A stretch of DNA of 64,000 nucleotides from Micromonospora aurantiaca ATCC 27029 (GTDB taxonomy: Bacteria > Actinomycetota > Actinomycetes > Mycobacteriales > Micromonosporaceae): assembly GCF_000145235.1 (NCBI RefSeq), contig NC_014391.1, forward strand, positions 4,162,001-4,226,000, given 5' to 3'. The position numbers and the translations under genes were made by a program. Positions 16,279-24,213 of this stretch are shown here, in pieces. Within the stretch, counting starts at the first letter, position 1; each line of letters starts with the position of its first letter. The notes beneath the pieces are model-generated. The model had not been told where the DNA came from and did not search any database. It was given only the letters and a program-made list of their open reading frames with translations.

Positions 16279-17625
16279 GTGAGAATCAGAGCCAAGATGG
16301 TGGTGGCCCTGGCCGCGTCGCTGGCGACGGCCGGCCTGGTGATCCCCGCCGTCCAACCCGCGTACGCGGCGTCGCTGACCGAGGTGACCAGCTTCGGCGA
16401 CAACCCCGGCCGGATGCGCATGCACGTCTACGTCCCGGACGCCCGCCCGGCCCGTCCGGCCACTGTGGTGGCCATGCACGGCTGCGGCGGTTCCGGCCCC
16501 GGCTTCTACTCCGGCAGCGAGTTCGCCGGCCTGGCCGACCGGTACGGCTTCATCGTCATCTACCCCAGCGCGACCCAGCAGGCCGGCTTCGGCAACTGCT
16601 TCGACACCTGGTCCGACGCGGCCAAGCGGCGCGGCGGCGGCAGCGACCCGGTGTCGCTCATCTCGATGGTCCGCTACGTCCAGCAGCAGTACGGCGCAGA
16701 CCCGGACCGGGTCTACGCCACCGGCAGCTCGTCCGGCGGCATGATGACCAACCACATGCTGGCGCTCTACCCGGACGTCTTCAAGGCCGGCGCGGCGTTC
16801 ATGGGCGTGCCGTTCAACTGCTTCGCCGGCGCCGCCGACTATCCGCCCGGATCCAGCCAGTGCACCGGCGGGAACATGAACCGCACCCCGCAGCAGTGGG
16901 GTGACGCGGTCCGCCAGGCATACCCCGGCTACACCGGTCCCCGTCCCCGGGTGCAGTTGTGGCACGGCACCAACGACACGCTGGTGCCGTACTCGCTGCT
17001 CCAGGAGACGATCGAGCAGTGGACGAACGTGTTCGGCCTCAGCCAGACGCCCACGTCCACCGACACGCCGCAGTCCGGCTGGAACCGGCGGCGCTACGCC
17101 GACGGCACCGGCACCGTGCAGGTCGAGGCGTACAGCATCCAGGGCGCCGGGCACAGCCTGCCCTCGGCCGGCATGGCCGCGGCCGCGGTGGCGTTCTTCG
17201 GCCTGACCACCACGCCGGGCCCGACCACGCCCCCGCCGGGCCCGACCACGCCTCCGCCCGGCCCGACCACACCTCCGCCCGGCCCGACCACGCCCCCGCC
17301 CGGCACCGGCGCCTGCTCGGTGAGCATCGAGCTGAACGCCTGGAACAACGGGCTGACCGAGAACATCACCATCAGCAACACCGGTTCGGCCGCGGTGAAC
17401 GGCTGGTCGCTGACGTTCACGCTGCCCGGCGGCCAGACCATCACCTCGGGCTGGAACGCCTCCTACTCCCCCGCCTCGGGTCAGGTGACCGCGCGCAACC
17501 TCGCGTACAACGCGGTCATCCCGGCTCGCGGCTCGACCACCATCGGCTTCCAGGCCACGCACACCGGCAACACCGCCCGGCCCGGCTCGTTCAGCCTCAA
17601 CGGCGCACCCTGCACACTCGCCTGA
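16279..17625 (+). CDS. Secreted PHB-depolymerase-family esterase with CBM2 domain
   Basis: A 448-residue secreted enzyme. Residues 1-31 are a signal peptide ending AYA. The alpha/beta-hydrolase domain (about 35-310) has HGCGGSGPGF, the nucleophile motif GSSSGG and WHGTNDTLVP, as in LpqC-type feruloyl/acetylxylan esterases (carbohydrate esterase family 1). A proline-threonine linker with four GPTTPPP repeats (314-341) joins a CBM2-like cellulose-binding domain (ACSVSIELNAWNNG to the C-terminus, with conserved Trp residues). It probably de-esterifies plant cell-wall xylan. GTG start after GAAGGAG. It is a single-gene unit closed by a terminator. Confidence 0.9.
   Translation: MRIRAKMVVALAASLATAGLVIPAVQPAYAASLTEVTSFGDNPGRMRMHVYVPDARPARPATVVAMHGCGGSGPGFYSGSEFAGLADRYGFIVIYPSATQQAGFGNCFDTWSDAAKRRGGGSDPVSLISMVRYVQQQYGADPDRVYATGSSSGGMMTNHMLALYPDVFKAGAAFMGVPFNCFAGAADYPPGSSQCTGGNMNRTPQQWGDAVRQAYPGYTGPRPRVQLWHGTNDTLVPYSLLQETIEQWTNVFGLSQTPTSTDTPQSGWNRRRYADGTGTVQVEAYSIQGAGHSLPSAGMAAAAVAFFGLTTTPGPTTPPPGPTTPPPGPTTPPPGPTTPPPGTGACSVSIELNAWNNGLTENITISNTGSAAVNGWSLTFTLPGGQTITSGWNASYSPASGQVTARNLAYNAVIPARGSTTIGFQATHTGNTARPGSFSLNGAPCTLA
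17218..17301 (+). repeat. Four 21-bp tandem repeats coding the PT-rich linker
   Basis: Four consecutive in-frame 21-bp units encode GPTTPPP, differing only at third codon positions. This is the flexible linker between the catalytic and binding domains of the esterase. Copy number is likely to vary between strains. Confidence 0.9.
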
Positions 17626-17666
17626 CCGGCACCGCACACTCCGGCGTTCTTCCCACGGCGCCGGGG

Positions 17667-17699
17667 ACGGCCCCGCGACCCGAGAGGTCGCGGGGCCGT
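17667..17699 (+). terminator. Terminator after the esterase gene
   Basis: A perfect 14-bp stem (17667-17680 with 17686-17699) around the 5-nt loop CGAGA, followed by three T residues. It lies 42 bp after the esterase stop and before the ArsR promoter. Confidence 0.85.
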
Positions 17700-17734
17700 T
17701 TCACGCGTACGCCACGCCCACCTCGGCATAACGT

Positions 17735-17777
17735 TGAACCGAATGGTTCAGTGTCGTACGGTGAACCTCGTGGTTCA
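17735..17777 (+). promoter_or_regulatory. Two TGAACC-N4-GGTTCA operators for the ArsR regulator
   Basis: Two perfect palindromes with identical arms lie at 17735-17750 and 17762-17777, 27 bp centre to centre. The first follows a CATAAC -10-like box (17727-17732). The second covers the GTG at 17770, an alternative ArsR start. They are the obvious binding sites for the regulator encoded here and would give autoregulation. Confidence 0.75.
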
Positions 17778-18150
17778 GCAAGAGACGCTCGACCGGGTTT
17801 TCGCCAGCCTGGCCGACCCCACCCGACGCGACATCCTGATCCGGCTCGGCGCGGGCCCGGCCACCATCAGCGAGCTCACCGAGCCCACCGGGATGAGCCT
17901 CACCGGCATGCGCAAGCACGTCCGGGCGCTGGAGGACGCGGGCCTCGTGGTGACGCGCAAGGTCGGCCGGTCCCGGCAGTGCCGGCTCAGCGAGGCGCCG
18001 CTGGACTCGGCCATGGCCTGGATCGCCTTCTACCGACGTCTCTGGGCCCGTCGCCTCGACGGCCTCGACGCCTACCTCACACTCACCACGGAGGACCGCG
18101 ACCATGACGCTCCACATGCGAGTGACACGACACCTTCCGGGCACCCCTGA
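17743..18150 (+). CDS. ArsR family transcriptional regulator
   Basis: A winged-helix repressor of about 126-135 residues, with the core LDRVFASLADPTRRDILIRL and GMSLTGMRKHVRALEDAGLV. This subgroup typically sits next to SRPBCC genes and senses no metal. Start is uncertain: ATG 17743, GTG 17761 and GTG 17770 are in frame, none with a good ribosome site, and the first would be nearly leaderless. The last 47 nt overlap the SRPBCC gene, showing tight coupling. Confidence 0.88.
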   Translation: MVQCRTVNLVVQQETLDRVFASLADPTRRDILIRLGAGPATISELTEPTGMSLTGMRKHVRALEDAGLVVTRKVGRSRQCRLSEAPLDSAMAWIAFYRRLWARRLDGLDAYLTLTTEDRDHDAPHASDTTPSGHP

Positions 18151-18571
18151 CGAGGCGTTCGACGCCTACACTGACGCCGGCAAACAGAAGATCTGGTTCG
18201 GCATCCTCGACGAGCAGCCCGGCATCGTGGAGATCGACGTCGACCTGCGGGTCGGCGGGAAGCAGACCGCCGTCTGGGGCCCCTCCCCCGACATGCTGTT
18301 CCGCGAGACGCAGACGTTCCTGGAGATCGACCGCCCGCACCGGCTGGTCACCGAGTCGACTGGTACCGGCCCGGACGGCACGACCATGACCACGCGCATC
18401 GAGGTCACCTTCGAGGCGAAGGACGGCGGCACGCTGATGACCGTGGTGCAGAGCGGCTTCCCGACCCCGCAGCTGCGCGACTTCTTCGTCGGCGAGGTCT
18501 GGACCGGGGCGTTCGCCCGCATCGAGGCGTACCTGATCCGAGAGCACGCAGAGGAGACCTCCCGTGGCTGA
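18104..18571 (+). CDS. SRPBCC (AHSA1-like) domain protein
   Basis: A 155-residue protein of the START/Bet v1-like superfamily, with RHLPGTPDEAFDAYTDAGKQKIWF near the N-terminus (written here as the AHSA1 N-terminal strand-helix-helix) and a C-terminal helix REHAEETSRG. ArsR-SRPBCC pairs are common in actinomycetes and their ligand is generally unknown. It overlaps the regulator at its 5' end and the following membrane protein by 8 bp. Confidence 0.85.
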   Translation: MTLHMRVTRHLPGTPDEAFDAYTDAGKQKIWFGILDEQPGIVEIDVDLRVGGKQTAVWGPSPDMLFRETQTFLEIDRPHRLVTESTGTGPDGTTMTTRIEVTFEAKDGGTLMTVVQSGFPTPQLRDFFVGEVWTGAFARIEAYLIREHAEETSRG

Positions 18572-18989
18572 CCTGTCCCGCACCGCCGTCGTCGCGCTCG
18601 CCACCGCCGTCGCGGTGGTCGTCAACCTGATCGTGTACGCGATCGGCCGGGCGGCCGGCGGCAGCTTCCTGTTCACCGCCGACGGCCGGCGGGTCGAGGT
18701 CGACGCGGTGACCGTCGCGGGCTTCAGCGCGCTGCCGCTGGCGCTCGGGCTCACCGCCGTCGCCCTGCTGGCGTCCCGGTTCGCCTGGGTGGTCCGGGCG
18801 GCGCTGATCATCGGCCCGGCGCTCGCGGTGCTCACGATCGCCACCATGACGCTGCCCGCGGACCTGGACACCACCAGCAAGATCACGCTCGCGGTGTGCC
18901 ACCTCACGCTCGCCCCGATCATCGTCGTCGCGGTGACCGCCCTCGGCCGGCGCGCGCGCCGCGCCACCGCGGGCCCGGTCGCCGCCTGA
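18564..18989 (+). CDS. Small four-helix membrane protein (DUF6069-like)
   Basis: A 141-residue protein with four hydrophobic segments (about 8-28, 50-70, 77-97 and 111-131) and a basic C-terminus RRARRATAGP. It resembles the actinobacterial DUF6069 group often found beside ArsR and SRPBCC genes. GTG start, overlapping the SRPBCC gene by 8 bp. No catalytic motif is visible; its role is unknown. Confidence 0.75.
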   Translation: MADLSRTAVVALATAVAVVVNLIVYAIGRAAGGSFLFTADGRRVEVDAVTVAGFSALPLALGLTAVALLASRFAWVVRAALIIGPALAVLTIATMTLPADLDTTSKITLAVCHLTLAPIIVVAVTALGRRARRATAGPVAA

Positions 18990-19075
18990 CGCCGGGCACG
19001 GGGCGCCGCCCGCGGGACCGGCCCGCGCCGTCACGGAGTGTGGTCGGGTAGACAGCCGCCGCCGGCCCTTTTTGC

Positions 19076-19110
19076 CGACACCGTGTTGTTAACATGACGA
19101 CATGGTGTCG
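19076..19110. promoter_or_regulatory. Palindromic operator before the ABC exporter operon
   Basis: CGACACC (19076-19082) and GGTGTCG (19104-19110) face each other across 21 bp; the arms extend to 8 of 9 matches as GACACCGTG/CATGGTGTC. A small palindrome TGTTAACA lies inside (19087-19094). It is the likely site for the TetR regulator at 21.0 kb. The ATG of the permease is at 19134 with AGAGGTGG upstream. Confidence 0.5.
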
Positions 19111-19133
19111 ACAAGTTTGAGAGGTGGCGGCTG

Positions 19134-20264
19134 ATGTTCCTGGCCATTCGTGAGCTGGGGTTCGCGCGGCTGCGATTCGCCCTGATGGGGGCCGTGATCG
19201 CGCTGATCTCGGTGCTGATGGTGATGCTGTCCGGCCTGTCCGTCGGGCTGGTCCGTGACGGTGTCTCCGGCCTGCAGAACCTGCCGGTCACCTCGTTCGC
19301 CTTCGCCCACGGCGTGCAGCACGACTCGGCGTTCTCGCGCAGCGTGGTGGACGCCTCGGCGGTGGACACCTGGCGCGACCAGCCGGGCGTGGCCGAGGCG
19401 ACCCCGTTCGGCAACACGCTCGTCAACGGGCGGACCGACGGTGGCACCGAGGTCGACCTCGCGCTGTTCGGCGTCGAGACCGGCTCGTTCCTGTCACCCG
19501 CCGTCAGCGAGGGCGACCGGCTCGGCCCGGCGGACGGGATCGTGGTGAGCCCCACCGCCATCGACGCGGGCCTGCGCGTCGGCGACACCGTGACTGTGGA
19601 CCGGCTGGGCACGCGGCTGCGCGTCGTCGGCGTCACCGAGCAGCAGGACACGTTCGGCCACGTCGACGTGGCGTACGTGCCGCTGGCGACGTGGCAGGCG
19701 GTCAAGTCCGGCACCCCGGCCGGCGCGCAGGTGCCGGCGCAGGCGACCCAGGAGATCACCGCCGTCGCGGTCCGCGCGGCCGGCGGCGGCTCGGTGGACC
19801 TGGCCGCGGGCGACAAGGCCGCGGGCACGGAGAGCCTGACGCTCGACGAGTCGTACGGCGCCTCGCCCGGCTACACCGCCGAGACGACCACGCTCCAGTT
19901 GATCCAGGGCTTCCTCTACGCCATCTCGGCGCTCGTGGCCGGCGCGTTCTTCGCGGTCTGGGCGATCCAGCGCAAGCAGGAGGTCGCCGTGCTGCGGGCG
20001 CTGGGCGCCTCGACCGGCTGGGTGCTGCGCGACGCGCTCACCCAGGCACTGATCCTGCTGGCCCTCGCCATCGCCGTCGGCATGGGGATCGGCCTCGGCC
20101 TCGGCGCGCTGATCTCCGGCGGCAACGTTCCGTTCGCGCTGCACCCGCAGAGCATCGCCGCCGCCGCGGCCGGCCTGCTCGTGCTCGGCCTGGTCGGCGC
20201 GGCAGCCGCCGTCGTCCGCCTCACCTCCATCGACCCGGCGACCGCCCTGGGAGGCAACCGATGA
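19134..20264 (+). CDS. FtsX-like ABC transporter permease
   Basis: A 376-residue permease of the MacB/LolC type: one N-terminal membrane helix (about 17-40), a large extracytoplasmic domain (about 45-255), and three C-terminal helices (about 265-285, 305-330, 343-365) with the motif KQEVAVLRALGAS that contacts the ATPase. Such systems move lipids, peptides or drugs out of the membrane rather than import nutrients. Its stop overlaps the ATPase start (ATGA). Confidence 0.9.
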   Translation: MFLAIRELGFARLRFALMGAVIALISVLMVMLSGLSVGLVRDGVSGLQNLPVTSFAFAHGVQHDSAFSRSVVDASAVDTWRDQPGVAEATPFGNTLVNGRTDGGTEVDLALFGVETGSFLSPAVSEGDRLGPADGIVVSPTAIDAGLRVGDTVTVDRLGTRLRVVGVTEQQDTFGHVDVAYVPLATWQAVKSGTPAGAQVPAQATQEITAVAVRAAGGGSVDLAAGDKAAGTESLTLDESYGASPGYTAETTTLQLIQGFLYAISALVAGAFFAVWAIQRKQEVAVLRALGASTGWVLRDALTQALILLALAIAVGMGIGLGLGALISGGNVPFALHPQSIAAAAAGLLVLGLVGAAAAVVRLTSIDPATALGGNR

Positions 20265-20986
20265 GCAGCCGGACCACACCGTCCCTCTCGACGCCGGGCA
20301 CCGCTGGAGCCGGCCTCGGCCTGGTCATGCGCGGCGTCCACCTGCGGCACGGCGACGGCGCGGAGACCGTGCACGCGCTGGACGACGTCGACCTGACCGT
20401 CGCGCCCGGTGAGCTGGCCGCGATCGTCGGACCGTCCGGCGCGGGCAAGTCCAGCCTGCTCGCCGTGGCCGGCGGGCTGGCCCGCCCCGATCAGGGCACC
20501 GTCACGGTGGCCGGGCACGACATGACCGTGTCCAGCCGCCGGGCGCGCACCGAGCTGCGCCGCCGGCACGTGGGGTTCGTGTTCCAGTCGGGCAACCTGC
20601 TGCCCGCGCTGACCGCCGCCGACCAGCTGCGCCTGCCGCTGCGGCTGGGCGGGCGACGGGAACGGTCCGGACGCGACCCGCTGGAGATGCTCGCGCACGT
20701 CGGCCTGGCCGGTAAGGCCGACCGCCGGCCGCACCAGCTCTCCGGCGGCGAGCGCCAGCGCGTCGGCATCGCCCGGGCGCTGATGACCGAGCCGTCGGTG
20801 CTGCTGGTGGACGAGCCGACGGCGGCGCTGGACCGGGCCCGCAGCCACGACATCGTCCAGCTGCTCGCCCAGGAGGCGCGGGAGCGCTCGGTGGCCGTCG
20901 TGATGGTCACTCACGATCACGACGTGCTGCAATACTGTGACACCATCTACGAGATGATCGACGGCAAGCTCGCCACGAGCAGCTGA
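20261..20986 (+). CDS. ABC transporter ATP-binding protein (LolD/MacB type)
   Basis: A 241-residue ATPase: Walker A GPSGAGKSS (about 55-63), Q-loop VFQSGNLLPALTA, signature LSGGERQRVGIARAL, Walker B VLLVDEPT and the H-loop VTHD. It powers the FtsX-like permease encoded by the overlapping upstream gene. The pair with a TetR regulator is a typical self-contained exporter cassette; the exported compound is unknown. Confidence 0.93.
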   Translation: MSSRTTPSLSTPGTAGAGLGLVMRGVHLRHGDGAETVHALDDVDLTVAPGELAAIVGPSGAGKSSLLAVAGGLARPDQGTVTVAGHDMTVSSRRARTELRRRHVGFVFQSGNLLPALTAADQLRLPLRLGGRRERSGRDPLEMLAHVGLAGKADRRPHQLSGGERQRVGIARALMTEPSVLLVDEPTAALDRARSHDIVQLLAQEARERSVAVVMVTHDHDVLQYCDTIYEMIDGKLATSS

Positions 20987-21048
20987 CCGCGACGAGCAGG
21001 GAGCGACGCGGACCGGACACGGGCGGCGGGAGACACGGGGAGGTCGCT

Positions 21049-21633
21049 GTGCCGAAGATCCAAGCCTCTACCGTCGCGGAACATCGGGCCGCGCAGCGGG
21101 CGGCGTTGCTCGACGCCGCCCGCGCCCTGCTCTCCGAGCACCCGGAGCAGATCCCGAGCCTGGCCGACGTGGCCCGGCACGCCGGGCTGGCCCGCTCCAG
21201 CGCGTACTCGTACTTCAAGTCCCGCACCGACATGTTCGACGTGCTGGTCGCCGACACGTTCCCCCGGTGGTCGGCCTTCGTCGAGAAGCAGATGGCCGAG
21301 GCCCGCACGCCGGGGGCGAGGATCCTGGCGTACGTCGAGGCCAACCTGCAACTGGTTGCCCGGGGCGACCACGCGCTGGCCCGGGCACTGGCGTCGGCGG
21401 GCAACAGCGAGGTGCTGGCGACCTCCAGCCGGCTGCTGCACGACAGCCTCGAGGCGCCGTTGCGCGCCGCGCTCACCGAACACGGGGCGAGCGACCCGGA
21501 CCGGATGGCGGAGCTCGTCCAGTCGGTCGTCTACGCCCTGAGCCGCATGATCGAGAACGGTCTCGGCCTTCCGGCGGCCAGGGGCCTCGCCCGCGAGCTG
21601 CTCACGCCGTACCTGCGCCCGGACGCCGGCTGA
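21049..21633 (+). CDS. TetR family regulator of the exporter
   Basis: A 194-residue repressor with the N-terminal helix-turn-helix IPSLADVARHAGLARSSAYSYF (residues about 36-57; the recognition helix is the ARSSAYSYF part) and an alpha-helical ligand domain. GTG start after GGGGAGG. It follows the ABC exporter genes by 62 bp on the same strand and probably autoregulates the operon through the palindrome at 19076-19110. Confidence 0.9.
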   Translation: MPKIQASTVAEHRAAQRAALLDAARALLSEHPEQIPSLADVARHAGLARSSAYSYFKSRTDMFDVLVADTFPRWSAFVEKQMAEARTPGARILAYVEANLQLVARGDHALARALASAGNSEVLATSSRLLHDSLEAPLRAALTEHGASDPDRMAELVQSVVYALSRMIENGLGLPAARGLARELLTPYLRPDAG

Positions 21634-21697
21634 CCACCCGCCCCTGAGATCCGGCTCGGCGCGACGGCGTCCGGGCACCACCACACCTGCTGAACAA

Positions 21698-21764
21698 CGT
21701 CGGCCCGGGTCGTCGCCGGCAGCCGCACCACGCGTGCGCGCACGGGCGACGACCCGGGCCGACG
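21698..21764. terminator. Long inverted repeat, probable terminator
   Basis: Two perfectly complementary 20-bp arms (21698-21717 and 21745-21764) enclose a 27-nt loop, whose centre (about 21732-21743) is itself self-complementary. It lies 65 bp after the TetR stop. Actinomycetes often terminate with such strong stems without a U-tract, and it would work on both strands. Confidence 0.7.
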
Positions 21765-21995
21765 CATGTCCGGACCCGGCACTCGGGGACGCGCCGGCGC
21801 TGCCGGCGGGCGTCCGCCGACGCGGGCCGGAGCGGCCGTCCAAACGATCGGCACGGGCCTCCGACCGGCGATGGGCGGCCGGCACTGTCGTCCGAGCAGG
21901 GGGAACCGAACGATCGACCGCCGCATCGACGGTCGTCATCGGTCAGCGTTCCGCCTAGTGGAACAGCAGCTCAGAGGCGGTACGGGGAACTAAGT

Positions 21996-22041
21996 TACTG
22001 ATCAGTAGCCCGTTGACGGCATGTAAACCCGGCCCTACCGT
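21996..22041 (+). promoter_or_regulatory. Promoter and palindromic operator of the oxidoreductase operon
   Basis: TTGACG (22013-22018), a 17-bp spacer and TACCGT (22036-22041) form a good sigma-70-type promoter; transcription would start near 22048, giving a leader of about 75 nt. Directly upstream is a perfect 12-bp palindrome, TACTGATCAGTA (21996-22007), placed for an activator or repressor. The cognate regulator is not obvious; the IclR protein at 33.5 kb is one candidate. Confidence 0.6.
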
Positions 22042-22121
22042 TCCACTCAATCGAACGGCGTACGGTTCATCCGAACGCTCTCGGCCTCGCCGAGTGCGGC
22101 CCGAAACAGGAAGTCCGAGGC

Positions 22122-24149
22122 ATGCCTGACGACAAGCTTCTCGCTCTTCTCTCCCCCACCCGGCTCGGGCGTCTCACACTGCGGAACCGGGTCTTCGTCC
22201 CCGGCCACACCACCAACTTCGGACTGAACAATGTGCCCACCCGCCGCCACGTCGCGTACCACGCGGAGCGGGCGCGCGGCGGCGCCGGCCTGATCATCAC
22301 CGAGGCGATCCGTGTGCACCCCACGAGCGCGGGCCGCAGCATCAGCCTCGGCAGCTTCGACGACTCGTCGATCCCGGCGTACGCGGCGGTGACCGAGGCC
22401 GTGCACGAGCACGGGGCCCGCATGTTCGCCCAGATCATGCACGCCGGACGGCAGGCCAACGGCGACGCGACGCGTACCGCCGCCTGGTCCTCGTCGCCGG
22501 TGCCGTGGGCGGCCGGCTCGCACGTGCCGCACGCGATGGGACGCCGGGACATCGCGGTCGTCGTCGAGGCGTTCGCCGCCGCCGCGCGACGGATGCGCGA
22601 GGCCGGCTTCGACGGCCTGGAGGTGCACGCCGGCCACGGCCACCTGCTCCAGCAGTTCCTCTCGCCGCACACGAACACCCGCGACGACGCGTACGGCGGC
22701 AGCCTCGACAACCGGATGCGCCTGACCCGCGAGGTGCTGACCGCGGTTCTCGCCGCCGCACCCGAACTGCCCGTCGGGCTGCGCGTCAGCGCCGACGAGT
22801 TCCTGCCCGGCGGCCTCGACCCGGCCGCGGTGCTGGAGATCGTCGGGAAGCTGCGCGCCGAGTTCCCCCTCGCCTACGTGCACGTGAGCCACTCCGCCTA
22901 CCACGGCAGCTGGTCGCTCGCGACGCAGATGGCGGACATGAGCTTCGGTCACGCCCCGTTCCGGCACCACGCGGCGCTGTTCAAGCAGGAGTTCCCGGAC
23001 CTGCCGGTGCTCGCGGTGTGCCGGCTGGACAGCCTGCCGGAGGCGGCCGAACTCGTCGCCGCCGGCGAGGCCGACCTGGTCGGCCTGGCCCGCCCGCACA
23101 TCGCCGACCCGCACCTGGTCCGCAAGGCCGAGCAGGGCCGCCAGCACGAGGTACGCGCCTGCCTGGCCTGCAACCAGGGCTGCATCGGCCGGCTGGAGAC
23201 CAGCCTGCCCATCTCCTGCGTGGTGAACCCGGAGGTCGGCGCCGAGCGGGAGTGGGCCGACGCCTGGCCGGAGCTGCCCGGACCGTCCGGCGCGCGGGAC
23301 GTCCTGGTCGTCGGCGGCGGTCCGGCCGGCCTGGAGGCGGCGCTCTCCGCGCACCGGGCCGGGCACCGGGTGACAGTTGTCGAGGCACGCGACCGGCTCG
23401 GCGGGCAGGTCGAGGTGGCCGCGCGCGTACCCGGCCGGGAGCGGCTCGGGCTGCTCACCCGCGACCTGGCCCGCGACGTGGCTGCCGCCGGCATCCCGGT
23501 CCGGCTCGGCCACCGCGCCGGCGTCGAGGACGTGCTGTCCGGCGGCTACCAGGACGTCGTCCTCGCCACCGGCTCCCGGCCCGCCCGCCGCGACCTGCCC
23601 GGCGGCCCGCCGGTGGTCGACATCTGGCAGGCCGTCGACCACCTGGCCGACCCCGGCTACCGGCCGGACGGCGCCGTCGTCGTGCTCGACGACGAGGGCA
23701 CCTGGTCGGCGGCGTCGGTGGCGGAGGCGTTCGCCCGGCGGGGCGCCCGCGTCCACCTCGTCTCCCCCACCGCCACGGTGAGCGCCAAGATCACCACGTA
23801 CTCCCGGCTGGCGCTGCTCAAGCGCTTCGCGGACCTGGGGATCGCGGTCCACCCGATGCGGACCGCCCGTGCGGCGGGCGCCGGCGCGGTGGCGCTCGGC
23901 GGCCCGCTCGCCGGCGGCGAGACGATCGTCGAAGGCGTCACCACAGTCGTCGACGGCGGCTCGGCGCAGGCCGCGGACGAGTTGTACCGGCAGCTCGACG
24001 CGCTGCCCGACGGCCCCCGCGTCCACGTCGTCGGCGACGCGAACGCTCCCCGCAGCGCCTTCGAGGCCGTCTACGAGGGACGCATGGCCGGCGCGTTCCT
24101 CGGCGCCTTCGACACCGCGGCCGCCGAACGCGTGCGGTACGCCCACTGA
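22122..24149 (+). CDS. Old-yellow-enzyme-type Fe-S flavin oxidoreductase (FadH/trimethylamine dehydrogenase family)
   Basis: A 675-residue enzyme in two parts. Residues 1-350 are an FMN-binding TIM barrel with GFDGLEVHAGHGHLLQQFL and NTRDDAYGGSLDNRMRL. A 4Fe-4S site follows: CLACNQGC (about 347-354) and a fourth Cys in PISCVVNP. Residues about 385-675 bind a dinucleotide (VVGGGPAGLEAA). The family includes 2,4-dienoyl-CoA reductase, trimethylamine dehydrogenase and N-demethylases. It heads an operon with a methyltransferase and two small proteins, so reduction or demethylation of an imported compound is likely. The exact substrate is unknown. Confidence 0.88.
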   Translation: MPDDKLLALLSPTRLGRLTLRNRVFVPGHTTNFGLNNVPTRRHVAYHAERARGGAGLIITEAIRVHPTSAGRSISLGSFDDSSIPAYAAVTEAVHEHGARMFAQIMHAGRQANGDATRTAAWSSSPVPWAAGSHVPHAMGRRDIAVVVEAFAAAARRMREAGFDGLEVHAGHGHLLQQFLSPHTNTRDDAYGGSLDNRMRLTREVLTAVLAAAPELPVGLRVSADEFLPGGLDPAAVLEIVGKLRAEFPLAYVHVSHSAYHGSWSLATQMADMSFGHAPFRHHAALFKQEFPDLPVLAVCRLDSLPEAAELVAAGEADLVGLARPHIADPHLVRKAEQGRQHEVRACLACNQGCIGRLETSLPISCVVNPEVGAEREWADAWPELPGPSGARDVLVVGGGPAGLEAALSAHRAGHRVTVVEARDRLGGQVEVAARVPGRERLGLLTRDLARDVAAAGIPVRLGHRAGVEDVLSGGYQDVVLATGSRPARRDLPGGPPVVDIWQAVDHLADPGYRPDGAVVVLDDEGTWSAASVAEAFARRGARVHLVSPTATVSAKITTYSRLALLKRFADLGIAVHPMRTARAAGAGAVALGGPLAGGETIVEGVTTVVDGGSAQAADELYRQLDALPDGPRVHVVGDANAPRSAFEAVYEGRMAGAFLGAFDTAAAERVRYAH

Positions 24150-24213
24150 CCCGTCCACCCCGGTCGCGGTGCACCGCGGGCCGGACCTCCCCCACCTGTA
24201 GAGGAGACAAGGC

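Larger units (their letters stand above)
21634..22121. other. 488-bp intergenic region at the boundary of the catabolic island
   Basis: There is no credible gene here. It contains the strong inverted repeat at 21698-21764, about 230 bp of unassigned GC-rich DNA, then a palindrome and promoter (21996-22041) for the oxidoreductase operon. It marks a change in gene type from exporter to catabolism. Confidence 0.7.

Noticed and set aside
17218..17301. CRISPR-like array of 21-bp repeats
   Set aside because: Repeats are contiguous without spacers, in frame and encode a PT-rich linker.
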